Below, one piece after another: positions 42,564 through 52,139 of a DNA stretch of 64,000 bases. Within the stretch, counting starts at the first letter, position 1. Every line of letters starts with the position of its first letter. This DNA comes from Shewanella schlegeliana. Lineage in GTDB: Bacteria > Pseudomonadota > Gammaproteobacteria > Enterobacterales > Shewanellaceae. The notes under the pieces are model-generated. The model was not told the DNA's origin. It saw nothing but the letters and a program-made list of their open reading frames with translations, and searched no databases. The translations under genes and the position numbers were made by a program. The stretch spans positions 175,979 to 239,978 of the forward strand of contig NZ_JAESVD010000009.1 of assembly GCF_016765635.1 (NCBI RefSeq), in the 5' to 3' direction.

Positions 42564-43595
42564 ATGTTGCTCAACACAGCTTTTATTCGCTCTTGCTATG
42601 TCGCTCCTGTATTGGAGGGGGTTGAAGCTCATTATGGCGTGACGGCTAATGACTTAAGCATCCCGAAGTTGCTGCTTCAAGATAGGATGACACTGATCCC
42701 TTTTACAGAAGTGTCGAAGTGGTTCGAACAGATTGAAGAGCTAACTGGTGATACGGACTTTATGGTGAAGATCCAGAGCTACCTGACCCTAGCAAAACTA
42801 GAGGTTCCTAGTAATTGGTTCTTAAGCGCTCCCGACCTAGCAATGTCTTTTAGGCGCATCAACCATGGGATCTGCAGCTTTCAGTCTGGCGCGAGTTACT
42901 ACGCTCAACAATCAGGGAAGATCTTAAAGTGGTGCTACAACAACGCTTTCGTTAAGGGAAAGGCACGCTCTCACGACTCATTAAGAGTGGCCTTTACCCT
43001 ATTTAACGCCATTAAAAATTATGCAGGCAACGACTACTGTCCGCGCAAAGTACAACTGAGTGGCCCCCCGATTCAGCAAAAAGAAACGGAAGCACTATTT
43101 GGCTGCCCTGTATCTTGGAATGCACCGCAAACTGAATTATGGCTAGGCATAGATAGCCTGTTGATGTTCACTGACGATTACACCTATATCCCAGAGCCTC
43201 TCACCACATCAATACCATTGTCTCAGCTAGAGAAGTACCTAAATATGCCGCAACCAACAGATCAACCTAAGGTTCTGTATGAGATGGTGAATTATTCTCG
43301 CTATTACGGCTTACCTAGCGTCGATGCGGTGGCAGCCCTGTTTGGAGTTTCACGGCAACAGTTGCAAAGACGATTACAGAAACTGGGGTTCACCTTTACC
43401 TATTTGTCTGGGTATATTCTGTGTAATCAAGCGATTAAATATATGCTGGAGGGAATGAGTATAGCTGAAATTGCGACGCGCTTAGGTTATGCCAACTCCC
43501 ACAGTTTTAGTCGCTCATTCAGCCGTTTTCGTAGGCAAACACCAACCCAGTATCTGAATAAGCTTAAGCTAGAAAGTAAACAAACCAGCTTCTAA
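42564..43595 (+). CDS. AraC-family transcriptional regulator
   Basis: 343 residues from ATG 42564 (TAGGA upstream). The N-terminal part resembles the arabinose-binding-type domain of OruR/AraC regulators; the C-terminal part is a double helix-turn-helix (VDAVAALFGVSRQQLQRRL, then SIAEIATRLGYANSHSFSRSF). It is divergent from the DUF3302-HlyD pair and may control it. The ligand cannot be told from the sequence. Confidence 0.85.
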   Translation: MLLNTAFIRSCYVAPVLEGVEAHYGVTANDLSIPKLLLQDRMTLIPFTEVSKWFEQIEELTGDTDFMVKIQSYLTLAKLEVPSNWFLSAPDLAMSFRRINHGICSFQSGASYYAQQSGKILKWCYNNAFVKGKARSHDSLRVAFTLFNAIKNYAGNDYCPRKVQLSGPPIQQKETEALFGCPVSWNAPQTELWLGIDSLLMFTDDYTYIPEPLTTSIPLSQLEKYLNMPQPTDQPKVLYEMVNYSRYYGLPSVDAVAALFGVSRQQLQRRLQKLGFTFTYLSGYILCNQAIKYMLEGMSIAEIATRLGYANSHSFSRSFSRFRRQTPTQYLNKLKLESKQTSF

Positions 43596-43611
43596 ATTTG
43601 TGCTAGAAAGC

Positions 43612-43640
43612 AAAAAGCCTCTTTAAAAAGAGGCTTTTTT
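43612..43640. terminator. Bidirectional terminator
   Basis: AAAAGCCTCTTT/AAAGAGGCTTTT with A/T runs on both sides, between the convergent AraC-type and mtr genes. Confidence 0.88.
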
Positions 43641-43660
43641 GATTGGCTCACAGTTAACGG

Positions 43661-44917
43661 CTAACCGTATAGCGGTAGCATATCCGCCATCGCCAACAAG
43701 TGGCATGCAGCAGTAATAACGCCAAACAAGATCACTATGGCGATCACTACGTTACCGCCAGGCACTTTATAACTAGTGCTATCTGGATACATAACCCTGA
43801 CCTTATAAGCCATCATCGCTGGTACAATTGCCGCCCAAATAGTGGCAGCCAATGCCGCAAAGCCGATAGCAATGAGGAAGCCATTTGGAAATAGCAGACC
43901 GAGCAAGGTAGGCGGTAAGAAGGTCACCGCTGCAGTCTTTAGTCGGCCAGTGCGTGACTCATCGAATCCAAATAGATCCGCCAGATAATCAAACAGACCT
44001 AAGGTCACCCCCAAGAAAGACGAGGCTACGGCTAAGTTAGCAAACAAAGTTAGCATGGTCGTTAGCCAATCACTGGTTATCACGCCAGACAGAGCGTTCA
44101 CTAGTACGCCCATGTTACCGCCCTGCTCTATGATGCCAATAAAACCAGTTCTTGAGATATTACCCATGGTCGCAACAAGCCAGCAGATATAGATAACCAG
44201 CGCTATCCCGGTACCAATCACTATAGCTTTGATAATGGTGCGGTGATCTTTACCGTAATATTTAACTAAGCTAGGCACGTTACCATGATAGCCAAAGCTC
44301 ACTAGACCAAAGGGCAGTGCAGCCAGCATATAGGGCAGATACTTGTTTTCCCCATCTGGGCTAAACAGCTTCACCGACTCAACATCGAGTAATAGGTTAC
44401 CCACTGCGAGGAAGAAGGTAATGATCATACCGCCCAGCATTACAGTGGTAATTCTATCAACTGCCTTGGTACTGATTATGACTATCGTCGCCAATACACC
44501 AGCGAACACCAATCCGGCAACGCTCTGCGGTAAATTAATCCCTAGCCCTTCAAGGCTATGATTAACGATAGAGCCACCGCCACTGATATAGGCATAGGTC
44601 AAAATATACAGAACAAACGCAATAGACAGGCCATTAACGATACGCCAGAACTGGCCTAAAGTAGCCTTAGTCAGTGTATCGAAGCTCGCTCCAGGCTCGA
44701 AGTGCAAGTTAGTTTCAAGCAGCATTAGACCCGATACCAACATACAAAACCACACACCAGCCATCATCACTAGCGAGTAACCGAACCACATCCCAGCGCC
44801 TACAACAGGTAAAGAAAACATACCTGCGCCGACAGCCGTACCCGCGATAATCATGGCGCCACCTAACAGCGACTTACCTGCAGCCTTGTTTTTGGCTGCA
44901 TTCATATGATTTGCCAT
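43661..44917 (-). CDS. mtr: Mtr-like tryptophan (aromatic amino acid) permease
   Basis: 418 residues with eleven predicted membrane segments. The start SLLGGAMIIAGTAVGAGMFS, SFGYHGNVPSLVKYYGKD and FLGVTLGLFDYLADLFGFD match E. coli Mtr closely; TyrP is a less likely alternative. Imports tryptophan with protons. Its ATG overlaps the plsB stop (TAATG), so it is probably translated by coupling to plsB. No TrpR operator was looked for in detail. Confidence 0.82.
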   Translation of the reverse strand: MANHMNAAKNKAAGKSLLGGAMIIAGTAVGAGMFSLPVVGAGMWFGYSLVMMAGVWFCMLVSGLMLLETNLHFEPGASFDTLTKATLGQFWRIVNGLSIAFVLYILTYAYISGGGSIVNHSLEGLGINLPQSVAGLVFAGVLATIVIISTKAVDRITTVMLGGMIITFFLAVGNLLLDVESVKLFSPDGENKYLPYMLAALPFGLVSFGYHGNVPSLVKYYGKDHRTIIKAIVIGTGIALVIYICWLVATMGNISRTGFIGIIEQGGNMGVLVNALSGVITSDWLTTMLTLFANLAVASSFLGVTLGLFDYLADLFGFDESRTGRLKTAAVTFLPPTLLGLLFPNGFLIAIGFAALAATIWAAIVPAMMAYKVRVMYPDSTSYKVPGGNVVIAIVILFGVITAACHLLAMADMLPLYG

Positions 44918-47340
44918 TAAGCCTTCTGCTCCGCATGCACACTATCTACAATAGTTTGTCTCACGGACGAGCGTAATAGTAGATTCGCTCTCTCTTTTAT
45001 ACGTTTGATATCACTACACCCTGGGTTATCGGCTAGGTAACCTAGCTCTTTCAATTTAACACTCAGCGTAGCGTATAGCTTCTTGTCATAGAACTCTGGT
45101 GCAGTAATACCGTGAAGTGCACCCAATCTTTGCGCCAAACGGTGGCTGTCTTTCTCGAGTTCAGAACGTTCAATCTCAGGCTTCATTTCCAGTAGATTAA
45201 ACAAGATGGCGTAGCGCTGCATGGTTTCACCAATCGTGCCCGAAAGGAGCAGCAGTTGGTTTACTTTGCTTTCAACCACTTCAAAGCTACCATTTTCAAT
45301 CACTAGCCCCTGTGCCACAAGAATATCGAGGATCTGATTACTGTATAGGCTCGGATCTTGGATCCCCATAAACAGCTCAGCCTCAAGCAGCGGGTAGAAA
45401 TCGTTAACGAAACTAATCACATCGTCACGATTGCAGTTTTCTTTGCGTAATAAACATGCCGCGATTAACGATGGTACAACCATCAAGTGAATAATATTAT
45501 TACGATAGTAAGTCATAGTGATCGCAATGCTTTGATCAATTGAGATAATATCGCCTAGTGGATCACTTTCAATCTGCAGCTTCTTAAGCTCTAAGCCTTG
45601 AGAAACTAAATCATGGCCACTGCCTTCTGGTACCGAGGTATATTCGGTATATGGCAGCTCTTTTAATAGAGTGAGATAGAGATCTAACTGCTTCTCTAAC
45701 TGGGTACGCTCCAGCGCATTTTGCTCTGAAGCCAGCAACACCATACTGGTTAAGGTCACCGAGCTCACTGCCGCAGCATCGTTGATGTTGGTCATCACAC
45801 GATTAGCAAGTGTATTAACCACAGGTGTTAACCAAGTCGGCTTCTGCTCAGGTTCTTTGGCTAACTCTTCACGCCAATCTGGTGCCTGCTCGTTAAGGAA
45901 GCTATGCAGGGTGATAGGCTTACCAAAGTTAACGTAGCCTTGACCAAAATTACCTAACTTGCGAATAGCACCAAAGACTTGCCAAACAGACTCTTTCTTT
46001 TTCTTCTTACCACTCAACTCTTTATGGTAAGTCGCCACTTCCATAACATGGTCATAGCCAAGATAAACCGGAACCAGCGTCACCGGGCGCTCAACGCCAC
46101 GCAGCACGCTGTTCAGGGTCATCGCCAACATACCCGTTTTGGGCGCAAGCAAACGCCCCGTACGCGAACGACCACCTTCAGTGAAGTACTCTACCGAATA
46201 GCCTTTGGTGAATAACTGATCTAAATACTCGCGGAACACGGCGGTATATAGCTTATTGCCACCGAAGCTACGACGGATAAAGAAAGCGCCACCACGACGG
46301 AACGCTGGACCCGCAGGCCAGAAGTTCAGGTTAATCCCGGCTGCAATATGCGGGGGCACCATGCCTTGATAATAGAGAATATATGACAGTAACAGGTAGT
46401 CCATGTGACTACGGTGACACGGCACATAAACGATCTCATGACCATCATGATGTAGCTGTCTGATCTGCTCGGCACCTTTAATATTGATGCCTTTATAGAG
46501 CTTGTTCCAAAGCCAAGTTAAGAAACGCTCGGCGATACGCACTAAGCTGTCCGAGTAGTCTGCTGCGATCTCGTCTAGATACTCCATCGCCTTAGCGCGA
46601 GCTTCCTCTTCGGAGATCTTCTTGCTTGCCGCTTCCTCTTTAATTGCTTTGGTAATCGATTCAGATTTAAGTAAAGCGTGGAATAGCGCCTGACGCTTAG
46701 GCAGTTGTGGCCCTGTCATCACTTTACGTTGGCGCTCAAAATGCACTCTTGCAACGCGAGCAAGTTTCTGTGCAATGCGCTTGTCAGTGCCGTGTTCATC
46801 GGCCATGTAGCGCAATGAAACCGCGTTTGAAAACTGCACGAAGTTATGACGCCCCAAGAACAGAATCATCAGGCACTTGCGTAACCAAGTTGGGTTTTGG
46901 CGCTCAAGTACCGCGGCGCGCATGGTGTCATCTTCTTTACCCGGAGTACGACCCCAGTACAAGCTGACAGGCACCAGCTGAATATCTAATTCGCGGTTTT
47001 GCTTATGTACGCTAAGTAGTCTTTTGAAGCAATCTACGTACTGCTCACCGCCTTCTCGCTGGCCAAAAAGTGGCTTACCGCCCTCTAAGCAAACGACTCG
47101 CGGCGCCTTGATGCCATTAACCTCTAGCTCCTCATATGGGCTAGGCAGGCCAAGCTTTGCTGTCATTTCGCTAAGCGCAGCAATATCACTGACCGACTCA
47201 GTCTTCATCACATAAGCTAACGGCTTGCTTGGATCAAGATTGAGATCATCAAAGGGATCGTGAGGCACAACGATAGTGTGAACTAATTTACGCTGGAGCC
47301 AGCGTAAAGATTTAAACCAAAGAGAGTCTTGTTTGGACAT
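44917..47340 (-). CDS. plsB: PlsB, glycerol-3-phosphate acyltransferase
   Basis: 807 residues, the usual length. Adds the first acyl chain in phospholipid synthesis at the inner membrane. The catalytic HRSHMD motif is near residue 306, then the glycerol-3-phosphate-binding block FTEGGRSRTGR and PVTLVPVYLGYD. In E. coli plsB is near lexA; here a five-gene ABC module separates them. Confidence 0.96.
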   Translation of the reverse strand: MSKQDSLWFKSLRWLQRKLVHTIVVPHDPFDDLNLDPSKPLAYVMKTESVSDIAALSEMTAKLGLPSPYEELEVNGIKAPRVVCLEGGKPLFGQREGGEQYVDCFKRLLSVHKQNRELDIQLVPVSLYWGRTPGKEDDTMRAAVLERQNPTWLRKCLMILFLGRHNFVQFSNAVSLRYMADEHGTDKRIAQKLARVARVHFERQRKVMTGPQLPKRQALFHALLKSESITKAIKEEAASKKISEEEARAKAMEYLDEIAADYSDSLVRIAERFLTWLWNKLYKGINIKGAEQIRQLHHDGHEIVYVPCHRSHMDYLLLSYILYYQGMVPPHIAAGINLNFWPAGPAFRRGGAFFIRRSFGGNKLYTAVFREYLDQLFTKGYSVEYFTEGGRSRTGRLLAPKTGMLAMTLNSVLRGVERPVTLVPVYLGYDHVMEVATYHKELSGKKKKKESVWQVFGAIRKLGNFGQGYVNFGKPITLHSFLNEQAPDWREELAKEPEQKPTWLTPVVNTLANRVMTNINDAAAVSSVTLTSMVLLASEQNALERTQLEKQLDLYLTLLKELPYTEYTSVPEGSGHDLVSQGLELKKLQIESDPLGDIISIDQSIAITMTYYRNNIIHLMVVPSLIAACLLRKENCNRDDVISFVNDFYPLLEAELFMGIQDPSLYSNQILDILVAQGLVIENGSFEVVESKVNQLLLLSGTIGETMQRYAILFNLLEMKPEIERSELEKDSHRLAQRLGALHGITAPEFYDKKLYATLSVKLKELGYLADNPGCSDIKRIKERANLLLRSSVRQTIVDSVHAEQKA

Positions 47341-47644
47341 GATTTATATGCAATGTTAGTCGCTTCTAATAAGGCGCTAGAATACCAGATATTGAAACAG
47401 TTTGCGCTACTCTCTTAACTCACTCGATAATCACAGCAGTATATTTATAGAACAAAGACTTAGTTAGATTAACTGAAAAAATCTGTTACGGACCAAGGAT
47501 TAAATCGCGTTAATTGCCGCTTAATTAAATCAAGGTTTCTAAGCCAATAACCTCAAACTTAACTTAGAGTTAGCTAAGCATCACCGTGAGTGAACTCCTC
47601 AGTCGAAAGCGTAATCCTAGCAAGAAATATGGATTTATTGCTGC
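47341..47644. other. plsB upstream region
   Basis: About 300 bases, mostly AT-rich, between plsB and the end of the convergent-in-order ABC module (all on the minus strand). It should hold the plsB promoter. I see no strong hairpin, repeat or open frame. Confidence 0.4.
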
Positions 47645-48946
47645 TCAAAAGTACCAAGCAAGTTGTGCATATAGTGATAATTCAAAACTAATGTACTGAC
47701 CGTCACCAACCTTTAACCCACCATATTCGGTTCCATCGGCTCCAATTGGCACGGTAAGCGCCGTAGTTAAGCGAAGATCATCACTCAAACTATTCTGGCT
47801 AAGTAGCTGATACAGTGCCGAAGTATCCGAAGCATTATAAAAAAGGTTCTGCGATACCGACCAAAGTGGCGTCATCTCGATATAAAGACTACCAGTAAGA
47901 TAGTGCCGCGCTAAGTTATACAGCTCACCGCGCTCTATCTTGGCCACCAGCTCAGGATGCTGTAACAAGGACTCGGGACTATAATCACCATCACTAATAC
48001 CTAGGCCATTGTAGAAGTACTCAAGGGTTCCGGTCATATTCTTCTCAAAACCAATCCAAGAATAGCTCCAGTTACTAACCAGAGAGAGGTAATCTTGCTC
48101 TCCCCAAGTCGCGACCAGATCCGTTGCCCAAATAGCCCCACCGATACTGATGATGCTAGAGACACCTGCGACAGTATCGTCATAATGCTCGGCCAGCAAG
48201 AGGTCGTACTCATGTACGAAATCGATGAAGCCATGGTATTTAAGCGCTAGAGTGGCGACATCTGCAGTGACATCGGAATCACCATTTCGGCGGATAACAT
48301 AGGCCGCCTGCAAGTCACTGCCATCTTGCAGTAGATGCTGCCCATACACCATGTCATCGCCAGTTTTATACTCCTTGTCGAGCGAGGCGGGGTCGAAAGG
48401 GTTGACGAAATCCATCGGATTAAAAAACAAACCATTGCCCCAAGTAATGGCTTGCCGACCAAGCTTGATGACATTGTTATCCGTCTGGTAGCTGATGATA
48501 GCTCTATCTAAACGCTGAAGCATCACAAAGTCTCTATGCTCTGAAATGGGATGGGTCAGATTAAATAGCCGCTGCTCATCATTTATCACTGAGCCTAAGC
48601 CAAGATACTCCTCAGCCAATGGCATCGCTTGAAAGCGATGTTTACCATAGCCTGCCAGCAGTTGGTAGTCGACCTCGGCTAACCAGCCTGATTGCCAACG
48701 CCCCCCTAAGTGATAACGAAGCTGCGCGGTTTGATTGAGTTGATGCTGGCCATAACGTGTTTGATAAACACTAGAATCTGAAAATGTATAGCCGTCATAT
48801 TCATACTTTAAATGGCCGTGATGCTCTATTTCGGCAGCCACTAGAGTAAAGGGAAAACAGCAGAGTCTAAAAAGATAGACCAAGCAATGACTCTTATGTC
48901 TTAACGAAAGTTTATCGACTCGCTTACTGCAACCCGCTTTGGCCAT
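47645..48946 (-). CDS. Predicted outer-membrane beta-barrel protein
   Basis: 433 residues. A hydrophobic stretch near 22-36 ending VAAE may be the signal peptide after an unusually basic start. The rest alternates short polar and aromatic strands (QTAQLRYHLGGRWQSGW, ISFELSLYAQLAWYF) and the protein ends in Phe, a usual outer-membrane assembly signal. The family is not recognised with certainty. It is the last gene of an operon with a LolD-like ATPase, two LolC/E-like permeases and a LolA-like protein, 9 bp after the ATPase gene. Confidence 0.68.
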   Translation of the reverse strand: MAKAGCSKRVDKLSLRHKSHCLVYLFRLCCFPFTLVAAEIEHHGHLKYEYDGYTFSDSSVYQTRYGQHQLNQTAQLRYHLGGRWQSGWLAEVDYQLLAGYGKHRFQAMPLAEEYLGLGSVINDEQRLFNLTHPISEHRDFVMLQRLDRAIISYQTDNNVIKLGRQAITWGNGLFFNPMDFVNPFDPASLDKEYKTGDDMVYGQHLLQDGSDLQAAYVIRRNGDSDVTADVATLALKYHGFIDFVHEYDLLLAEHYDDTVAGVSSIISIGGAIWATDLVATWGEQDYLSLVSNWSYSWIGFEKNMTGTLEYFYNGLGISDGDYSPESLLQHPELVAKIERGELYNLARHYLTGSLYIEMTPLWSVSQNLFYNASDTSALYQLLSQNSLSDDLRLTTALTVPIGADGTEYGGLKVGDGQYISFELSLYAQLAWYF

Positions 48947-48955
48947 GGTTCAGTC

Positions 48956-49639
48956 TCAACTCCTTGTGTCGGTAACGATTTTACCATCAACCATATAGAT
49001 ATGACGGCGACAGTAGTCAAACACCTGCGCATCATGGGTGGCAATTAAAAATGTGATGCCATGCTGACGATTAAGTTGGGTAAACAGCTCCAATAACTGT
49101 GCCGATGTCTTGCTATCCAAGTTTGCGGTCGGTTCATCGGCTAAGATCAACACAGGTTTCGATACAATAGCTCGAGCAACGGCTACCCGCTGCTGTTGAC
49201 CGCCGGAAAGCTGTGCAGGTCTTCTCGACTCAAGCCCGGTTAATCCCACCTCAGCCAAGATCTCCTGACAGCGCTTTTGCCGCTCTGTTGCAGCAACGCC
49301 TTGTAACTGCATAACAAACTCGATGTTTTCCCGTACGGTTAAAACCGGAATAAGGTTATAGGCCTGAAAAACAAAGCCTATTCGCTGCAAACGAACATCA
49401 GCGCGCTGTGACTTTGTCAGTCCGGTAATTTCAACATCCCCCACATAAACAGTGCCGCTATCGGGTTCATCTAGACCGCCAATCGCATTAAGCAAGGTGG
49501 TTTTTCCAGAGCCCGATGGGCCTGATAACACCGTCATCTCCCCTTGCTTAATCGTTAATGAAACATGATTTAAACCATAGATTGTCTGATCACCCTGCTG
49601 GAATGTTTTGACCAGTCCCTTACAAACTATGTTGCTCAT
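48956..49639 (-). CDS. LolD/MacB-type ABC ATPase
   Basis: 227 residues with Walker A GPSGSGKTT, Q-loop QAYNLIP, signature LSGGQQQRVAVARA, Walker B LILADEP and the switch His in FLIATHD. It belongs to the family that powers mechanotransmission systems such as LolCDE and MacAB rather than ordinary importers. It pairs with the two FtsX-like permeases upstream in the operon. Confidence 0.88.
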   Translation of the reverse strand: MSNIVCKGLVKTFQQGDQTIYGLNHVSLTIKQGEMTVLSGPSGSGKTTLLNAIGGLDEPDSGTVYVGDVEITGLTKSQRADVRLQRIGFVFQAYNLIPVLTVRENIEFVMQLQGVAATERQKRCQEILAEVGLTGLESRRPAQLSGGQQQRVAVARAIVSKPVLILADEPTANLDSKTSAQLLELFTQLNRQHGITFLIATHDAQVFDYCRRHIYMVDGKIVTDTRS

Positions 49640-49672
49640 TGATTACCTTCTTATCTCTTGTGTTTAACTAAC

Positions 49673-50908
49673 CTATGCTGCGGTATTAATCGACTCAATG
49701 GGGTTAGAACGTGCCGCCTTAATCGCTGGCCATAGACTAGTAATAATTCCCAGCACCATAACGATAATATTCGCCGCGATAACATCTTGACTGTAGATCA
49801 CTGGATATAGCGTGGTATCCATGCCAGCCATTGCCAGTCCATCGGCGATAGAGGAAAGATCGACTCCAGCTGACAAAGCGTTAGCGGTGAGCAGTGCCAA
49901 AACATCGCCGAAAATCAATCCGGTAATCAGTAGCAGAACAGCCTCTATCACAATCATTAAGATAACCGCCTTAGACTGTAATCCCAGCGCCAAAATTAAA
50001 CCTATCTCCTGCTGACGCTCAAATATCGACATCAATAAGGTGTTGGCTAAGCCAAAACCGAGCACACAAAAGACGATAACGATAAAAATAATAATGTAGC
50101 TATTCATCAAGTCAGATATGGCCGCAAGATAACCATTGAGTTCACGCCAAGTCGCAACGTCATAGCTATCATCGATAGCTCCTTCAAGACTCGAAACCAC
50201 CAGCTCTAATGGCTGGTTAGCATCGGTAAACAGCGCAATCTCGGTCACCTTTCCCTGCATATTAAGCAGCTTTTGAATAAAGCCCTTACCCGCATAGATG
50301 GTCGCTAACTCCTCCTGCTCCGTCGGTTTGTGATAGATCCCAACCACACGAGCTCCCGACTCGGCAATCTCATTATCGACATCCTGCAAGGTAATCACGA
50401 CTCGCTTATTGAGCTCAGTCTTAAGACGCGTTGCCATTTTCTGGCCAATGACGATACCGTTATCCTCACCATCCTTGAGCATTCGCCCCGCCACCAGCTC
50501 AAGCTCACTGACGGTAAAAGGCTCTTGCTGCGGCGCTATAGCAATTAACTGAGAACCGAGTGTCACACGCTCACTGGCGAGCATCACCGGAGAGCGTACC
50601 CTAGAGGCCCACTGGGTGATCCATGATTGATTAAGTTGCTGCAACAAAGCGTCTGTAGGCTCTGGAATATGATTCATGACATTCTGATCATTGAGAAAAT
50701 CACGCTGATGAAGCTGGATCTCTCCCGGCAGATTATTTAGTGAAGTCTGATTCATGCCATCGACCATGCCACGTAGAAATGCCGAAACCACTATCATGGA
50801 CCAAACCCCAAAGCTGACCGCTAACAGCAGAATTAAAGTACGCCTACCGTTGCGCCAAAGGTTACGCCATGCCAAAACAAATAGAACAGGGTTAAAAAAG
50901 TGTCCCAT
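49673..50908 (-). CDS. FtsX/LolC-E-type ABC permease 1
   Basis: 411 residues from ATG 50908; a longer start overlaps the preceding gene. One N-terminal membrane segment, a large periplasmic domain (residues ~45-270), then three C-terminal membrane segments with ANTLLMSIFERQQEIGLILALG, the signature of the MacB/LolCE permease type. It begins one base after the stop of permease 2. Confidence 0.85.
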   Translation of the reverse strand: MGHFFNPVLFVLAWRNLWRNGRRTLILLLAVSFGVWSMIVVSAFLRGMVDGMNQTSLNNLPGEIQLHQRDFLNDQNVMNHIPEPTDALLQQLNQSWITQWASRVRSPVMLASERVTLGSQLIAIAPQQEPFTVSELELVAGRMLKDGEDNGIVIGQKMATRLKTELNKRVVITLQDVDNEIAESGARVVGIYHKPTEQEELATIYAGKGFIQKLLNMQGKVTEIALFTDANQPLELVVSSLEGAIDDSYDVATWRELNGYLAAISDLMNSYIIIFIVIVFCVLGFGLANTLLMSIFERQQEIGLILALGLQSKAVILMIVIEAVLLLITGLIFGDVLALLTANALSAGVDLSSIADGLAMAGMDTTLYPVIYSQDVIAANIIVMVLGIITSLWPAIKAARSNPIESINTAA

Positions 50909-50909
50909 A

Positions 50910-52139
50910 TTACTTACTCTGCATCGCACTAATTGGCTCAAGGCCTAAGGTTTTAAATGCTGGGTAGATAGACACCAGCACCGAACCTATGCAGACCACC
51001 ACAGGCCCAATCAGTACAGAAAGTGGCGATAACAATGGATATATTCGATCGCCGATCCCAAATTGCGCCCCAATATCCCCCATACCCGGTAGCGCAATAC
51101 CAACTAGACTAAAGTAACCCGCCACAACGCCCCCCAACAGAGCACCGAGCAACATACCTATGATGCCCATCATGAGGGTTTCGATTAACACCTGTGTAAA
51201 TAGCCGACTCGGTTTCGAACCAATTGCCAGCATGATGCCAAACTCTTTGGTGCGCTCTAGCACGGCCATCAGCTGGGTATTCATCACCCCTAAAATCACC
51301 AATAACACCAACACCGCATACATGATGACGGCACTGGATAGATCCGCTTCGATCCCCTGCTTAATCCCGGGGTTAAGCTGCTGCCAATCATGTACAGTTA
51401 ACTTAGGCTCTGTTTGCATAAGGGCTTGCAGTTGTCGCTGGTAAAAACTCACTTGTGACATAGAGGGCGCGTTGATACTGACTAGAGAGACTTGATTGGG
51501 CATCTCAAAGAGTCGCTGAAACGTCGCCATGGAGATTTGCGATACCGTACGATCCAGCTCATTAATTCCGGTACTGAAGATCCCAACCACCGATAACACA
51601 CCAGCGGCGAATCCCCCCTCCATGGTTGAGCCCATTACAGTGAGCTCATCACCGACCGTGACCTGTAAATTTTTAGCAAGACGCTCCCCTAGAACGACTT
51701 GGTTATTATCACCAGCTTCTAAGTAGTGACCGTAAATGATCTGCTGCGGAATGATCGAAGCCAGACGTTCCTTATCAGGAGCGACGCCATTGACCAGCAT
51801 ACCAACGCTTCGCTGCGCACTGGCGGCTAACAAAAAGCCACTACTACGGGGGATCACATCGAGCTCAGGAAACTCTTGCTCTATCCTTGCGATTAAATGG
51901 CTGCTATCGAGAATGCGTTTGCGCAGTTCAGGTTCATCTAGATAGCCCTGCTGATTAATCTGCAATTGGCTGGAAAAGATCCGCAGAGTATTTTCGATCA
52001 TCATCGGGTAGGTACCAGCTTGAAGAGTGATCATAAAAACCAGAAGGCTATTACAGAAAATCATCGCGCCAAGGGTTAGCCAAGTACGGCGCTTATGCTG
52101 CCAAAGGCTGCGCCACGCCAATAAAATTTGGCCACTCAT
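50910..52139 (-). CDS. FtsX/LolC-E-type ABC permease 2
   Basis: 409 residues with the same layout as the neighbouring permease: first segment AMIFCNSLLVFMITL, large periplasmic domain, and three C-terminal segments with MNTQLMAVLERTKEFGIMLAIG. The two probably form a heterodimer like LolC and LolE. The ATG overlaps the stop of the LolA-like gene (TGATG). Confidence 0.85.
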   Translation of the reverse strand: MSGQILLAWRSLWQHKRRTWLTLGAMIFCNSLLVFMITLQAGTYPMMIENTLRIFSSQLQINQQGYLDEPELRKRILDSSHLIARIEQEFPELDVIPRSSGFLLAASAQRSVGMLVNGVAPDKERLASIIPQQIIYGHYLEAGDNNQVVLGERLAKNLQVTVGDELTVMGSTMEGGFAAGVLSVVGIFSTGINELDRTVSQISMATFQRLFEMPNQVSLVSINAPSMSQVSFYQRQLQALMQTEPKLTVHDWQQLNPGIKQGIEADLSSAVIMYAVLVLLVILGVMNTQLMAVLERTKEFGIMLAIGSKPSRLFTQVLIETLMMGIIGMLLGALLGGVVAGYFSLVGIALPGMGDIGAQFGIGDRIYPLLSPLSVLIGPVVVCIGSVLVSIYPAFKTLGLEPISAMQSK

